A DNA stretch of 64,000 bases from Sparassis latifolia (taxonomy: Eukaryota > Basidiomycota > Agaricomycetes > Polyporales > Sparassidaceae), in NCBI GenBank assembly GCA_018466975.1, contig CM031562.1:558001-622000 (forward strand), written 5' to 3'. Position numbers and translations under genes: made by a program. How positions within the stretch are numbered: the stretch's first letter is position 1; every line of letters starts with the position of its first letter. The notes beneath the pieces were generated by a model. That model made no database searches. It was not told the origin of the DNA and was given only the letters and a program-made list of their open reading frames with translations. Below are positions 1 to 10,986 of the stretch, piece by piece.

Positions 1-1269
1 TTCACTTTTTTTGGGTATCATAAAGTCCGCCGTGCCATCCACTGTGGAATCGAAGAATTTGGAAACCTGTTGGAATTTTGGTGTGCCTAAATCAACCGTT
101 AGCCAACGTTCGCGGATGTTGAGTGAAACGTAAGGACTTACCGTCATAGCGCACGAAGTCCGTCGATCCCGGGGGTTATATCAGGATCCGCGATGCTTTC
201 GATGCATGGTCTTCCGCTCCTAGCTTCATCGCGCTCTTCCCAGTCTTGTCGCGGTGAATGGAAAACGATACCGCGTGCTTGTACTTATTCCCCAGAGACT
301 TCCACATCAGGGGTATCTCTTTCCCTGGATTGAGGAGAATTGCGCGAGGCTTGGCGATGTTCTGTGGAAGTCAATGGTCAGAGCAGGTGATGCGGGCGAC
401 TGCGGAGCTGACGTACATCCTCTACCCACCCCCGAATATTCGGGACAGCATCCAGTCGTTTCACAGCATGTGGAATATTCTTTGATGCCCAGTAGAAGAA
501 CGACTTCGACGTTCGTTCGTTTGAGTCGAAGGTAATGGCTCTTGACTGCCCACCGCGAGAGAACAACTACGGTGCAGGTAAGTGCTCGCCATATCGGAAA
601 GAATGTGCAGAAATTTACTTTGACCGTTGGGAAGCCCTGCACGCCCTGTTCTGCACACAGACGCTTGTTCGCCTCGTTATCGCAGTCGACCGCGTAGAGC
701 GGGACCATCGGGGTGAGCACGACCGCCGCCTTGCTGAATTCGGGAGCCATTCTTTGGCAATGCTACAGGATAACAATATAAGTATCAAGTCTGTGACCAG
801 GGAGGAATCCTTACGCCACACCAGGGAGCAACGAACGCGACCACAGAAGTCACCTTCAATTAGAGCTAGGGTCAGAACGCAACCTCAAGTGGATAGAAGG
901 AGCGGAGGTGACGGTTAGTTTGCTGTCCCATAAGAGAATGCATAACGTGGAAAGGCGGCCGGATTAAGAAGAGGATAGCAACCAACTGTGCACAAATTTG
1001 GCATAAATTAGGTGAGGAGGTCGGAGTGTTTCATTCAAGAGCGTTATGGACGACATCTATGTCTGATTCTTGTTAAATTGGCTCTTGAATAAGACGACGA
1101 GCAAGGAAGTTGCGAGCAAGCTCTACAAGAAATCACGTACGTTCTGTTTCATAGCCTTCCTGAAACTCTTTGTGTCAAGCATCTCGACTTTCGCGTCTGC
1201 AGGAAAGAGAGCTGCTGACACCACTGAAGGTGCGAGTGTGAGTGTCAGGACCACCCAAGGTAGTCTCAT
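1..1269 (-). pseudogene. Mpd1/PDI-like protein disulfide isomerase, 5' part, with in-frame stop
   Basis: The gene enters from the left edge and starts at 1269. It would encode an ER oxidoreductase that forms and isomerises disulfides. Exon 1 gives a signal peptide (MRLPWVVLTLTLAPSVVSA). After a long intron comes VAFVAPWCG, and after another intron HCQRMAPEF, restoring the thioredoxin active site WCGHC. Next are a cis-proline segment (GVQGFPTVK, near 615) and the family-typical block around FDSNERTSKSFFYWAS. The following exon (about 340 down to 145) is in frame and family-like, but TAA at 178-176 falls where the family has Tyr-Pro. The same frame then continues as PPGSTDFVRYDG and, after a further intron, to the window edge. 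This is either a nonsense mutation, a sequencing error or a recent pseudogene. The product call is firm; the functional state is uncertain. Confidence 0.72.
176..178 (-). other. In-frame TAA inside the PDI-like gene
   Basis: On the minus strand the codons read ATC CTG ATA TAA CCC CCG GGA. The residues on both sides fit the Mpd1 family (an I/L-L-Y-P-x-G-S-T segment), so TAA stands where TAC or TAT is expected. A single-base change explains it. Confidence 0.7.
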
Positions 1270-2841
1270 TGCAGGGCAGGTCTCGCAGGCAAGGACTGAG
1301 CCGTGTCGCCAAGCTTCGAGGTGCGAGACTTAGAGGCTCTTCCACAATGCACTAAAGGAGCCCGTTGGAATTAACGGTTTCAGCCTAGTAGAAAAGAAGC
1401 AAGCTATCGTCTGCACACGATTGCGCGTAACCGCGGTTTGAGTTCTGAGAGAGTGAGGAAGTCAAGTTGAGGCGAACGGCCTTCCCGGACCGGAGCGGCA
1501 ATTTGCAGTTTCATCTACGTGAAGTTATACATATTTCATCGCAACTAGTAGATCTGTATATATCGTATGAGTTGAATTAAGATTGAGTCTGACTGACAAG
1601 TTGTCTGCCATGCTTGTTTCTGGTGGTTAGGACCCCGGATTATAGGTGAACAACCCTGATCCGGCGAGCCCAAAAATGTCTAAGCGCCGAAACCCGAAAA
1701 TCGACCTTTGTGTCTGGATGAAATCAGGGTGAAGTGCCAATTTCCCCCCAAATCTTGTCTGGATGGTGGCATCATGCTCCTGAAAGTGCCATTTTGGCGC
1801 TCGCCGAGGGCTCTATGGGGCCAAAATGTCTGTACCAGCACCAGGCTTTTCAAAAAATTTCTCCCGAACTGTCTGGATTATATCAGGGTTGTGCGTGGAT
1901 TTCGCCCAAAATTTGTCCGGATGAGGGTTCCCCACCTATAATCCGGGGTCCTTGGTTAGGTCAGGAGCGAGAGCCTCATGTCCTGACAAGCATGTCGCGC
2001 CATATTCATCCAACTTAATGGAACAGCTCCTTCGATACAGAAGTATGGTTTTCGTAAGGTGTCCAACACCTCCAAGAAGTTGGTACGTAGATAAGGTGAG
2101 TGCTCCCTTCCTCGACCTTTATACAACCTCCTCCGATTTAACTGCACAAGGCCAGGGTAAGCCCCCCTTTCCTACTGACATGCTTTGACTGAGACCAACT
2201 TCGCTATATCGTGATTAATGTCACCAAAGTCAACGATGACGATATTTTACAGCACAGCTGTTACAGGTACGGCATTGATCTGGTCGCGAGCACGATGGAA
2301 AATGCTGATTATATCCTCAAAATAGGGTGCAAGCAGCATCAATTCCATTCAGCGTGCACAGCGTGATCCCCGAAATGACTCGCGCGTCGAAGCAAATTGG
2401 GAGGATGGTGATGGATATCCTGAAAGCCTGCTGTATTGGCTCAAGGACGGTATGCTCGCCAGAGAATTGATGGCCATGTCCCTCGACGTGTGGCACGTAC
2501 CGGAGTCGAGTTGCATAGTGGCGACGTAACTGTTTGATTTGGAATGAACAAATATTTTCAGGAGGCAGCTTTCAGATGTGATTTCAATATTATGGTCATA
2601 ACGACTCTGGGCGCTTGCACGCACTCCCAAAGAGGTAGGCAACATGCTAAATATGGCAGGTGCGGTCTGCTCGACAGAGTTTAGCCGCAATACTTGTAGA
2701 CACATGCGGAAGAGAGAACCTGAAGAGACTACTAGGCTAGTCCTCAGAGATCGCGATCACGTACTACCTGTGCTGCGGGAGGGCAAATTGCTATCGCATT
2801 ATGCTCATACATACGTCTAGGTTTGATGCGGTTTCAAGCAA
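1270..2841. other. Gene-poor stretch with a MITE-like element and a possible decayed transposase trace
   Basis: No intact gene is seen between the PDI-like start and the aminotransferase end. It holds the inverted-repeat element at 1629-1952. Around 2363-2530 on the plus strand an open frame contains SLLYWLKDGMLARELMAMSL followed by a stop. This only loosely recalls the C-terminal dimerisation region of hAT transposases, and no catalytic part or terminal repeats were found, so it is a weak trace. The rest is featureless. Confidence 0.3.
1629..1952. mobile_element. MITE-like non-autonomous element with 20-bp terminal inverted repeats
   Basis: Perfect 20-bp inverted repeats lie at 1629-1648 (AGGACCCCGGATTATAGGTG) and 1933-1952. 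They are flanked by an identical 5-bp direct repeat TGGTT at 1624-1628 and 1953-1957, a plausible target-site duplication. The 324-bp body encodes nothing. It holds four spaced copies of TGTCTGGAT or TGTCCGGAT (about 1710, 1756, 1869 and 1913), two of them followed by ATCAGGGT. Short length, perfect ends and the duplication fit a MITE. The superfamily is not assignable from the ends alone. Confidence 0.75.
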
Positions 2842-4585
2842 TCACAAAAGGGGGACATCTTGGCTTCCAGCAATTTCCTTACACACAACAACTAGAGCTT
2901 CCCCGAGCTTCTCGTAGTCTCCAAGCTGAATGATGCAAATTCGCGTAAATGACCAGTCAGTACCGAATCTCTCAGACTTTGGGAGAAACGCACCTCGTTG
3001 TACACCTGTGCGCTGGCTCTGGTCCACCACTTTCCATTGTGGTAGAAATGCCCGCCATAGACCTTGTGCTCCAACAGCAGCTTCTCCACGAACATCTTCG
3101 CGATCACGGGAGAAGGCTTGATGTCGCCCGACAGAGGGAGTTCCACATTCACCTGCATTGCAAAACGAGTCAGTAATCATACAAACAATTACAGCCGCGG
3201 GGATTTATTTCACCATGTTTGGGATGAGTTCTCCCTCCACGGACGAGTCCATCACCTGGGTGCCAAGAATGGTGGCTAGTACCTTTCCCGCGGCGACAGC
3301 AAGAGTATGACAATAGTCATTTATCTTTTTCTCTCCGCCCAGGGAAGTCCTGAAGTCCAAAGCTAATCAACGGACAGAAGATCAGTTCTGCTCGATGCGA
3401 TGCAAGAATCTGGACTCGCCTGCACGGACACTGAGAGCAGGAGTCACTTCTGCCGCTCCGAACCCTGGAACAAGCCTCGTAAGCCAACAATATCGGGTGG
3501 GCCATAGTCATCCGCAATACCGACAGAGGAACTCCGCGACGAAGGGCGATTCGATGAAGTTTACAGTAAGAGCTAGGTAGTTACATGCTGTCGGGAGGGC
3601 GCTCTTGATAATATGTTGGTTGCTGCAAAATAGAACGTGAGATGCTTCATTCTTAGGAGAGAGCTCGTCGAGAGATTACCGTTTGGGAACATAGAGGACG
3701 CCGCATCCGCGTTTGGCGTAGAGCCACTTGTGCAAACTCTAAGACAGCCGTTATTAGCTGACATGGAATAGACCTGAGTGTACGTCGACACTGACCGAAA
3801 CCCAGAAATCCGGAGCCGCTTTTCCAAGCTCCAAGTCGACTTCCTGACCAATCGAGTGAGCGCCGTCGACCATTGTGAACGCGCCCACTTCTTTGGCAAC
3901 CTGCACCATTTCCCTCCAGGGGAAGAGAACACCAGGGGAAGAAGCGATGCTGTCTATGATCGCTACGATCTTCGCATTCGGCGCCAAACTATCCTTGAGA
4001 GCACGCATATGCTCGCGGAATTTCGATACGATGTTAGCATGAGAATCAGGGAGAAGGAGAAGGAAGGTAGAAACGGTTGGGCAGGGGGTTCGCTGCGAGA
4101 TATCCTTCACGGCGCGAGAGACTGAATCAAAGGTGGTTGTTGCTGAGACACGAGGTGGTTAGAGACGAGAGCCAACAGTGAAGATAAAAAATTGTTGATA
4201 CACACTCGTCAGCAAGACATCGCCTTCGCTCCATTCAAAATTACGTAGGACCGTGTTGATTCCTGTGGCAACATTGGGGACAAGGACTATCTCGTCTGTA
4301 TCTGTGCCAAGCAGCTGTGCGAGTTGCATTCGTACGTCGTTGAGAAGTGGTTCGTATTTCAGACGTAGGAAGCGGTCTGGACTAGATTCCAATTCCAGAG
4401 ATAGTTCGTTGCATGCATCGAAAACGGGCTTGGGTAGAGACCCGAAAGAGCCTAAGGATGAAGGAGGATTGAGATAGTGACAGCCGAGATAGAGAACACA
4501 GATGCTCACCATGATTCACATTGGTGTAGTTTGGATCGAGCAGAAAGTACTGGAGCATATCATGGCCGAACTTGGGAGATGTCAT
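2842..4585 (-). CDS. Class V aminotransferase-like PLP enzyme (isopenicillin-N epimerase-like), possibly damaged
   Basis: Start at 4585. Exon 1 ends in NVNH and splices to GSFGSLPKPV, the N-terminal signature of fungal epimerase/desulfurase-like PLP enzymes. Next come a segment with LLGTDTDEIVLVPNVATGIN, then SSPGVLFPW and the PLP Asp motif MVDGAHSIGQEVDL. After an intron SLHKWLYAKRGCGVLYVPK supplies the Schiff-base lysine in HKW. The C-terminal part (GGEKKINDYCHTLAVAAGK, then VNVELPLSGDIKPSPVIAKM, then a last short exon) is in frame to a TGA at 2844-2842. Between about 3600 and 3365, where the family has a conserved E-F-W-T-G-T-x-D segment, only fragments with stops are readable, so it may be inactive or hold an intron I misread. 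It is divergent from the monooxygenase. Substrate unknown. Confidence 0.7.
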
Positions 4586-5351
4586 GTCGAGACACTATGG
4601 AACTTCAGTGGTTGGGATTGGGGGATTTTGCCGACACTGGCGTACAAGTGGTCTCAAATATGTCATGAAAATTATACGGTGCGGTAAAAATTTAGCATGA
4701 GAAATCGAGCACATGGACTTGAGATTCTAACTCGCCCGGCGCAGCACAGGATCTTTCCACTCGAGTTGCAGAGTCAGTTGATGCGGCCTGTCCGGAGCCA
4801 GAGATAATTTCACCCCAGAATTGTCCATCAAAACGTAAAATTGCCGCTGGAACTATTATCTGAGATACGTTGTTGAAGACGTGTAGTGCGTAGGACTCCG
4901 AGAGGAACGAAGACGGGTGCCGAACGCGTCAGGGTCGGAGCGCCCTGTAATTCCCAGGAAAGGAAAGCATGGTGCCAAATGGGGTAAGAATAGTTCAGGC
5001 TCCGACTCTACGGTGCCACCTCTGCACTGAGATCTGTCACCTGTGAATCTTCACGTGGATTCGCCAACAATATCCCATCCCACCCCTGGAATTCATTCGT
5101 GGCACCGTCTCCATCAACTCTGTCACCCGACTTGTCGTAATTTCCTGTAATCATGCCAGCGTTGCAGGTCGACGTTGACGCTCGAAATAAACAGGTTTCA
5201 AAGGCGATCACACGGAAATCATCGGTAGAAGCAGTGGAATTGACGAAATAAGCATGACCTCTGCTGTCTCTCCAAATCATCCAAAAGCATGGCTGCTGCT
5301 TCGATATGTGCAAAGACTCTTAAGAACGTTCTCAGCCATCTTTAGCACGTC
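4586..5351. promoter_or_regulatory. Shared upstream region of the aminotransferase-like and monooxygenase genes
   Basis: The 766-bp spacer lies between two divergent starts and contains no gene I can support. Such head-to-head spacing would allow co-regulation. No specific binding site was recognised. Confidence 0.4.
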
Positions 5352-7900
5352 ATGGCTACACAAGCATCTCGTATCCCTACTCTCGACAAGCTGGGAGCCT
5401 CCGTTCCCCCCGATCTCGATGCCCGCAAAGTCGCTTCGGTCTGGTTTGAGGCCTTCGTATCTCACGTCGAATCCGGAAGCATCGACGAGGCGCTCTCTCT
5501 CTTCGTAGAAGACGCCTATTGGCGTGACATCCTCGTCCTCACCTGGGATTTCCGCACCTTCGATGGCGCAACCAAAATTAAGCAGTTCCTCACTGATCGT
5601 CTGCCGGCTGCGAAGCTGCACGCGTTCAAGCTCCAGGAGTTCGTTGAATTGGAGCAGCCGTATCCCGACCTCGGGTGGATCGTAGCCATGTTCACCTTCG
5701 AGTCTGACATTGGGATTGGCAGTGGCGTCTTCCACCTGGTTCCTACAGCAAGCGGCGAATGGAAGGCGCATACAATGTTCACGAATCTCGAGGATCTCAG
5801 GGATTATCCTGAAGCTATTGGCCTTCGCCGAAGCCGTCGCTCTAAGCCAGGTGCCCAGTGGGCGGCAGAACGCCGTCAAGAACTTGAGTTTGAGGGAAAT
5901 GATCCCACCGTGCTCGTCATTGGAGGAGGTCAAAATGGACTGGAGCTTGCTGCCAGGCTGAAATTTTTGAACGTTCCGGTTCTGGTCGTCGAAGCCCACA
6001 ATCGGATTGGCGACAACTGGCGCAAGCGGTACGACAAACTGTGCTTGCATTGGCCAATTTGTATGTTATGGCTTCGGAACTATCCTCCGTATGTATTGAC
6101 ATTTCGCATGCTCACAGGGTATGACCACATGCCATACATTCCGTATGTTTCACCTCTATCATCTATCTCGGCACCTCTCTTCGGTCCTGATATACGCTTC
6201 ATAACTACAGCTTCCCTCCTACATGGCCCTTGTACACTCCCTCTCTGAAGGTAATGTAACGCACTGTCAACAATACAGTCATGAGTACCAATCAATTATC
6301 AGATGGCCGATTGGCTGGAGTCCTATGCACAGGCACTCGAGTTGAATGTGTGGACATCCACCGTTGCAACGCAAGCCACGCAAGGCCCTGACAAGCGGTG
6401 GTCCGTTGTTGTCAAACGAGGAGATGGTTCAGAGCGTACCTTCCACGTGAACCACCTCGGTGGGTTTCCTTCGAATCGGAGTGAACGCCCTCTGATAAAT
6501 CGTAAAACGCAGTGTTTGCTACCGGGCTTGGAGATGCTACTCCTAATATGCCCGCAATCGCTCAGCAGGTGCGTGCTTCGCATCGTGAGCGTTGATGACT
6601 TTCTGACGGAAATTTGCAGGAGAGATTCAAGGGCACGGTAATGCACTCGTCCCACTACAAGAATTCCATTGGCTACGGCGGCAAAAAGGTCATCGTGATT
6701 GGGGCAGGTAACTCTGGTAGGTTCCTTTCTGAAAGCGAGTGAGGGTTGCAATCGCTGACGCCTGTCACCAGCTCATGATGTCGCAGCAGATCTTGCTGCG
6801 GACAACATCGGTAATTATATTCAATTATACGATTTGCTCTTTCTAACCGTGTTCGTCAACCGCAATTGCAGATGTGACGATGTACCAGCGAAGCGCCACA
6901 TATGTCATGAACCTGGATAAGCAGTGGAAGTATATCGGCGGACGTAAGTAGCGGATGTGTATATTTGGAGGAGCTCTCTGTTGACCCTTGAACTCACCTG
7001 TGATAGGACTCTACTCCGAGGGATCGCCACCAATTGATGTGGCTGACAGACTCGCGAATTCCCTTCCCCATCTCTACCAAGAGAACGGGCCTGCTCAACG
7101 TGCAGCGAAACTCATCGCGGAAGCCGACAAGTAGGTGCCCCTTCGTACTTCGGAAGTTGTATTCTTACTTCTCTTCTCATAGGGAGTTGCGCGACAAGCT
7201 GCAGGCCGTAGGGTTCAAGCTGAACCTAGGAGAGAAGGATGCTGGTATCCATGTCCTGCTCAAGACCAAAGGCGGAGGCCACTACTTCGGTAAGTTCGCC
7301 ATCATGCTGTGAGACGTACGCTGTTCATGGCCTCGCAGACACTGGTGCTAGCCAGTCAATCATCGACGGGAAAATCAAGATCAAGAACAGCTGCATGATC
7401 GAACGTTTCACCGAAACCGGGCTCATGTTCGACGATGGGTCTGAGCTGTCCGCCGACGTCGTCATCTGTGCTACTGGGTAAGGCAGAGCATCTGTGAATT
7501 CCACTGCACGTCGAATTGACTTACCTTCGAACCGACAACAGTATCGGAGACACTAGGAACTCAATCCGTTCTGTGTGTGGTGACGAGATAGCGAATGCCT
7601 GCAAGCCCATTTGGGGGCTCGACGAGGAAGGGGAGCTGCGAGGCAGCTATCGCGATCTGGGCATCCCTGGGCTGTGGTATGCCATGGGTACGTGTCGACC
7701 ATGTCAGTCTGTATTCTCGGCTGATTACAGGGATCGTGGGTTCAACAGGCAGTCTTGTTATGACTCGATTCCACTCCAAGCATCTCGCCCTGCGTATGTT
7801 GTATGCTTCAATCTCATGGCCCTTGCTGACACATGGATGGACAGAAATCAAAGCTATTGAAACTGGCGTCTTCAGCACTCGCTACAGTCTTGATGATTGA
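5352..7900 (+). CDS. Flavin-containing monooxygenase with N-terminal NTF2-like domain
   Basis: Fourteen exons splice in frame to 609 residues (5352-6060, 6118-6142, 6211-6250, 6303-6459, 6513-6568, 6620-6716, 6772-6810, 6872-6943, 7007-7130, 7183-7289, 7339-7477, 7542-7687, 7731-7793, 7845-7900). The first about 150 residues look like an NTF2/SnoaL-type fold. Then come an FAD Rossmann motif (VLVIGGGQNGLELAARL), RIGDNWRKRYDKLCLH, an ATG motif (LVFATGLGDATPN), and an NADPH-binding motif (VIVIGAGNSAHDVAADL). Near the C-terminus are VVICATGIGDTR and the family-typical FHSKHLALQIKA. These are the features of fungal class B flavin monooxygenases that oxygenate a small substrate with NADPH and O2. 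It is divergent from the aminotransferase-like gene and lies 6 kb from the polyketide synthase, so a tailoring role is plausible but inferred. Confidence 0.9.
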
Positions 7901-10900
7901 CGAGCTGGTCTACGATGATATGTAATTACCTTCGGAAATTATTTTGCAGGATAACTGTAACTCCATAAATACGTAGAATGTTTATTTTAATCCTCCGCAA
8001 ACCTAAGGGACTTACGTGCACAAATGTGTTTCACCGCTAAGTCACATAGCAGTACTCAGCAGCGTCTGCAGGCGGAGCGGGAGAAGATGTCATTGTGTCG
8101 CGGGCGCGAGAGTGAATCCGCAGCAAATTCGGAAATCGGTAGGTCATTCGGAATTGGGGCTGATGCTGAGAAAATACTTTCGCTCAGATAAAGCCCAGCA
8201 CGAAAGATCCGCTGAATGCCCACCGGCGGACCGGAAGGATGTGAGATGGAGCATTAGAATTCTACGAGATCCGGCGAAGGGGCTTAAGGCGTTTCCAAAG
8301 ATCAATGTGCTGATGGGCCCGCCGGGGTCAACGCAGGTCAAGCAGACTCATTGCGCTCTGAAATACACGTGTGAACCTGACAAGATAAATGTTCAGTTAG
8401 ATTTCAGGACGATCCATAATATACGCATCGCTTGTCGCATTGGCACCACGTCTCGCATAGGGATTGGTGTGAGCTGCACTCCGCAAGACTCGGATAGGAG
8501 AGCCGATCGTGCGACTGTTCTACATTCCGGACGGCGCAGCAGACGGAGGGAAGTTCTAGCGCATCTCTACGGGAGAAGCGTCCCAGCACTGACATCGCTC
8601 CCGACAGGATTTCATGCCGGTGTGTCGTGCCCCAGAGGCTCCTGGCACGAGGCAGCATCCGTGGGGAGGTCGTGGGGTCCATGAGGGAGATCCCGTCTCA
8701 CTCTGACAGCACCGCGACAATCGCAGGGAAGTGCGCATGCGGAGGGAAAGGCTTGAGGACGCTACATGCACGAATGGACGGGGACTTTGAGCGGCCTTAG
8801 GTGGAAGCGGGCGCAGAGCTTCCACCCGAAGCAGACTCTCGCGTTGGGGCTTATCCGGTCGGAGGTCTGGCATCCAGATCTTGGGCAGCAGAGAGTGGAG
8901 AATGATATGCATCACATACTCACGGCGAATGTGCCTTGCGTGGGGCTCGGAAGGTTGCAACCTACAGGGTTCGTCCCACATCAAACGTGCGACCATAGTA
9001 ATGCCAATGTCGGAAAGGCCGTGCAACGAATCCTGTCCTAGAGTCAGAGGGGCGTGCATGATTGTGATGGTTTGAGACCTACGATCAGCGCTAGCTAAAC
9101 GATCACGTACTTCTGAGTCCAAAAGCACGCTACGAATAACCTTTGCGATGACCAAATCATGCAACATCTCTAGAGCCATCTGCGGCGTCGCCTCGTTTGG
9201 GTGCTCTCACCGCCACTGCGAGGTGACGAGATATCCATTGGTCTTGGTGAGGCGCGTGAGCGACCGGTCGTATTCCGTGCAGAGCTCGGGGGTGCCGTAG
9301 TGTCACACTGCCGGACGGAAATCTTTCTAGTGGATGTCAAAACCCTCGCCTAGCCCCACACCGATCATTGGCGCGAGTGCAGGCGTCAGCACAAGATGTC
9401 ACTGGCGACGCCGAACGGAACACATGCAGATTGGCGTCTACGCGAGGTTATCAGTGCGACATGTTTAGAGGAGACTGAACAATGAGTAATTGATTGCGGC
9501 GGCCGGAGGTATGACTTACGCCGCGACAAGAGTCGTGCCCAGGGTTCAGTGTTTATCACATTAATAGTGGAAGCATCGACCCGTCCGCCCTGACGTAGCA
9601 CCTGGTGTTTGAATGTGCGCCCCGAGGGTAACGAGTAGAGTCGGGAGGAGACTGCAGTCGCATCATTCTCACAGCATGTAAGAAGCGAAAATTAGGTTGC
9701 TCCACAAAGGCAACCGTGGATGGTCATGAGGTGACTGTATACATGCTGCTTCAAACTTGCAACACGGTTGTAGTGACGGACTTCAAACGGTCTCACCTAG
9801 TAATTAGGACACTCTAGAGCGTGTACATGATGGCGTGCTGAACCAGTGAGAGACGTAGTATTAGTAAAGCACGCGGTGAGACTGGACGACCAGTGTCAAG
9901 GCGTTGGATCGTATCAACTCGAGAAGTGGAAGCCCACATGGTGTCGGAAGGACTTAGGCCCCAGCCCCTGCTCGGCCGCGCCTTACTTGGCTGCTGGGTA
10001 GTTAGGCAGTCGGAAAGCCCGCCAAGACAAAGCTGTTCAACGGATGGCCTATCGATGAACGTTAGCCTTGTGTTTGAATGGATGACTCTCCGGACCTTTG
10101 AACCGTCAAGGGAATAGCGCAGCATCGATGCCCCGGCCCTCCCAACTCGATTTCCGATTTCCGAATTCGACATGTCAATCACCAAAGCAAGTGCATAGAA
10201 GCCTGATGCCAAGCAGGTACAGACACCCTGAGTAAGGCATCAGGCCTCAGTCCCGCCACGTCCCAAACAAGAGCAGTGGCGCAGGGCGTCGGTCGCCGTC
10301 AGAGAGCGCATTAGGCGCCCACCCGCCAGCAGTGCATGACGAACTACTCAACGCCTGCCAAAAGCTTCGCGGGATCAGCAGCCCGATCTAACGTACGTAC
10401 CACCGCATCGGTGACTATGTTCAAGAGATCTCGCGCAATTGGCCGGTGCCACCAGGATCGTGCAGATCCACCGAGACCGGGAGCTTGGGCGTGGACTTGC
10501 GTGCGATGCACGATGTGAGGTTGCCGGTTGGCTGGCGGTGCCAGAGAGGGAGACTCGGAGTGGCGTGCTGGCCTGCAGCGATGGCGCAACACGGCCGGGC
10601 CCGGGACGACTAGCAATATGCCAGCGCGATGGCGCAACATAGGCTACGCTGGATATATATCCGCGCGGAGTTCGTACTCGCAGGTATGTTCAGAACATGC
10701 ATGGACGACATGCAGCGACGAGTTCAAGACTGGACAAAGATTCGGGAGTGCGACTCTGAAGAGGCCTGTCGTCGTCGACAGCGAAGTGTCGGACAACAGC
10801 GGGCATCACGTGCGTTGCGCAAGACGCTGACGATCTCGACGCTCGATCTACTCGCTGGCCCGAGCGGCGGGCAGGCGTGCTCAAAACTCTAGAGGAGATC

Positions 10901-10986
10901 GGTGCAATTTCGAGGACATTACTTTACAAGTGAGTACTATACTCAATCCAGGGCTCCATTCCAATCCGTTCTACATTAACTACCCG
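7901..10986. other. Three-kilobase gene-poor region with unrecognised decayed coding traces
   Basis: No gene could be built here. The only coding-like signal is on the minus strand between about 9360 and 8690, described separately. Several ORFs of 60-220 codons exist (for example 8016-8684 plus), but they lack recognisable motifs or splice partners and their composition looks random. Confidence 0.5.
8690..9400 (-). pseudogene. Degenerate coding remnant of unknown identity
   Basis: On the minus strand, stop-interrupted segments in one neighbourhood read like former protein: LAPMIGVGLGEGFDIH, then YGTPELCTEYDRSLTRLTK followed by NGYLVTSQW, then NEATPQMALEMLHDLVIAKV and SVLLDSEVRDRLASAD, running on into an open frame to about 8690. 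They are separated by in-frame stops without good splice sites. I do not recognise the family. It may be an old pseudogene or a chance open frame. Confidence 0.3.

Noticed and set aside
2363..2530. Possible hAT transposase C-terminal fragment
   Set aside because: Only a loose resemblance over about 40 residues, no catalytic residues or ends; kept as a note, not as a mobile element.
5277..6050. 257-codon minus-strand ORF
   Set aside because: Antisense shadow of the first exon of the flavin monooxygenase.
8016..8684. 222-codon plus-strand ORF
   Set aside because: No motif, random-looking composition, no splice partners; it overlaps a decayed minus-strand trace.
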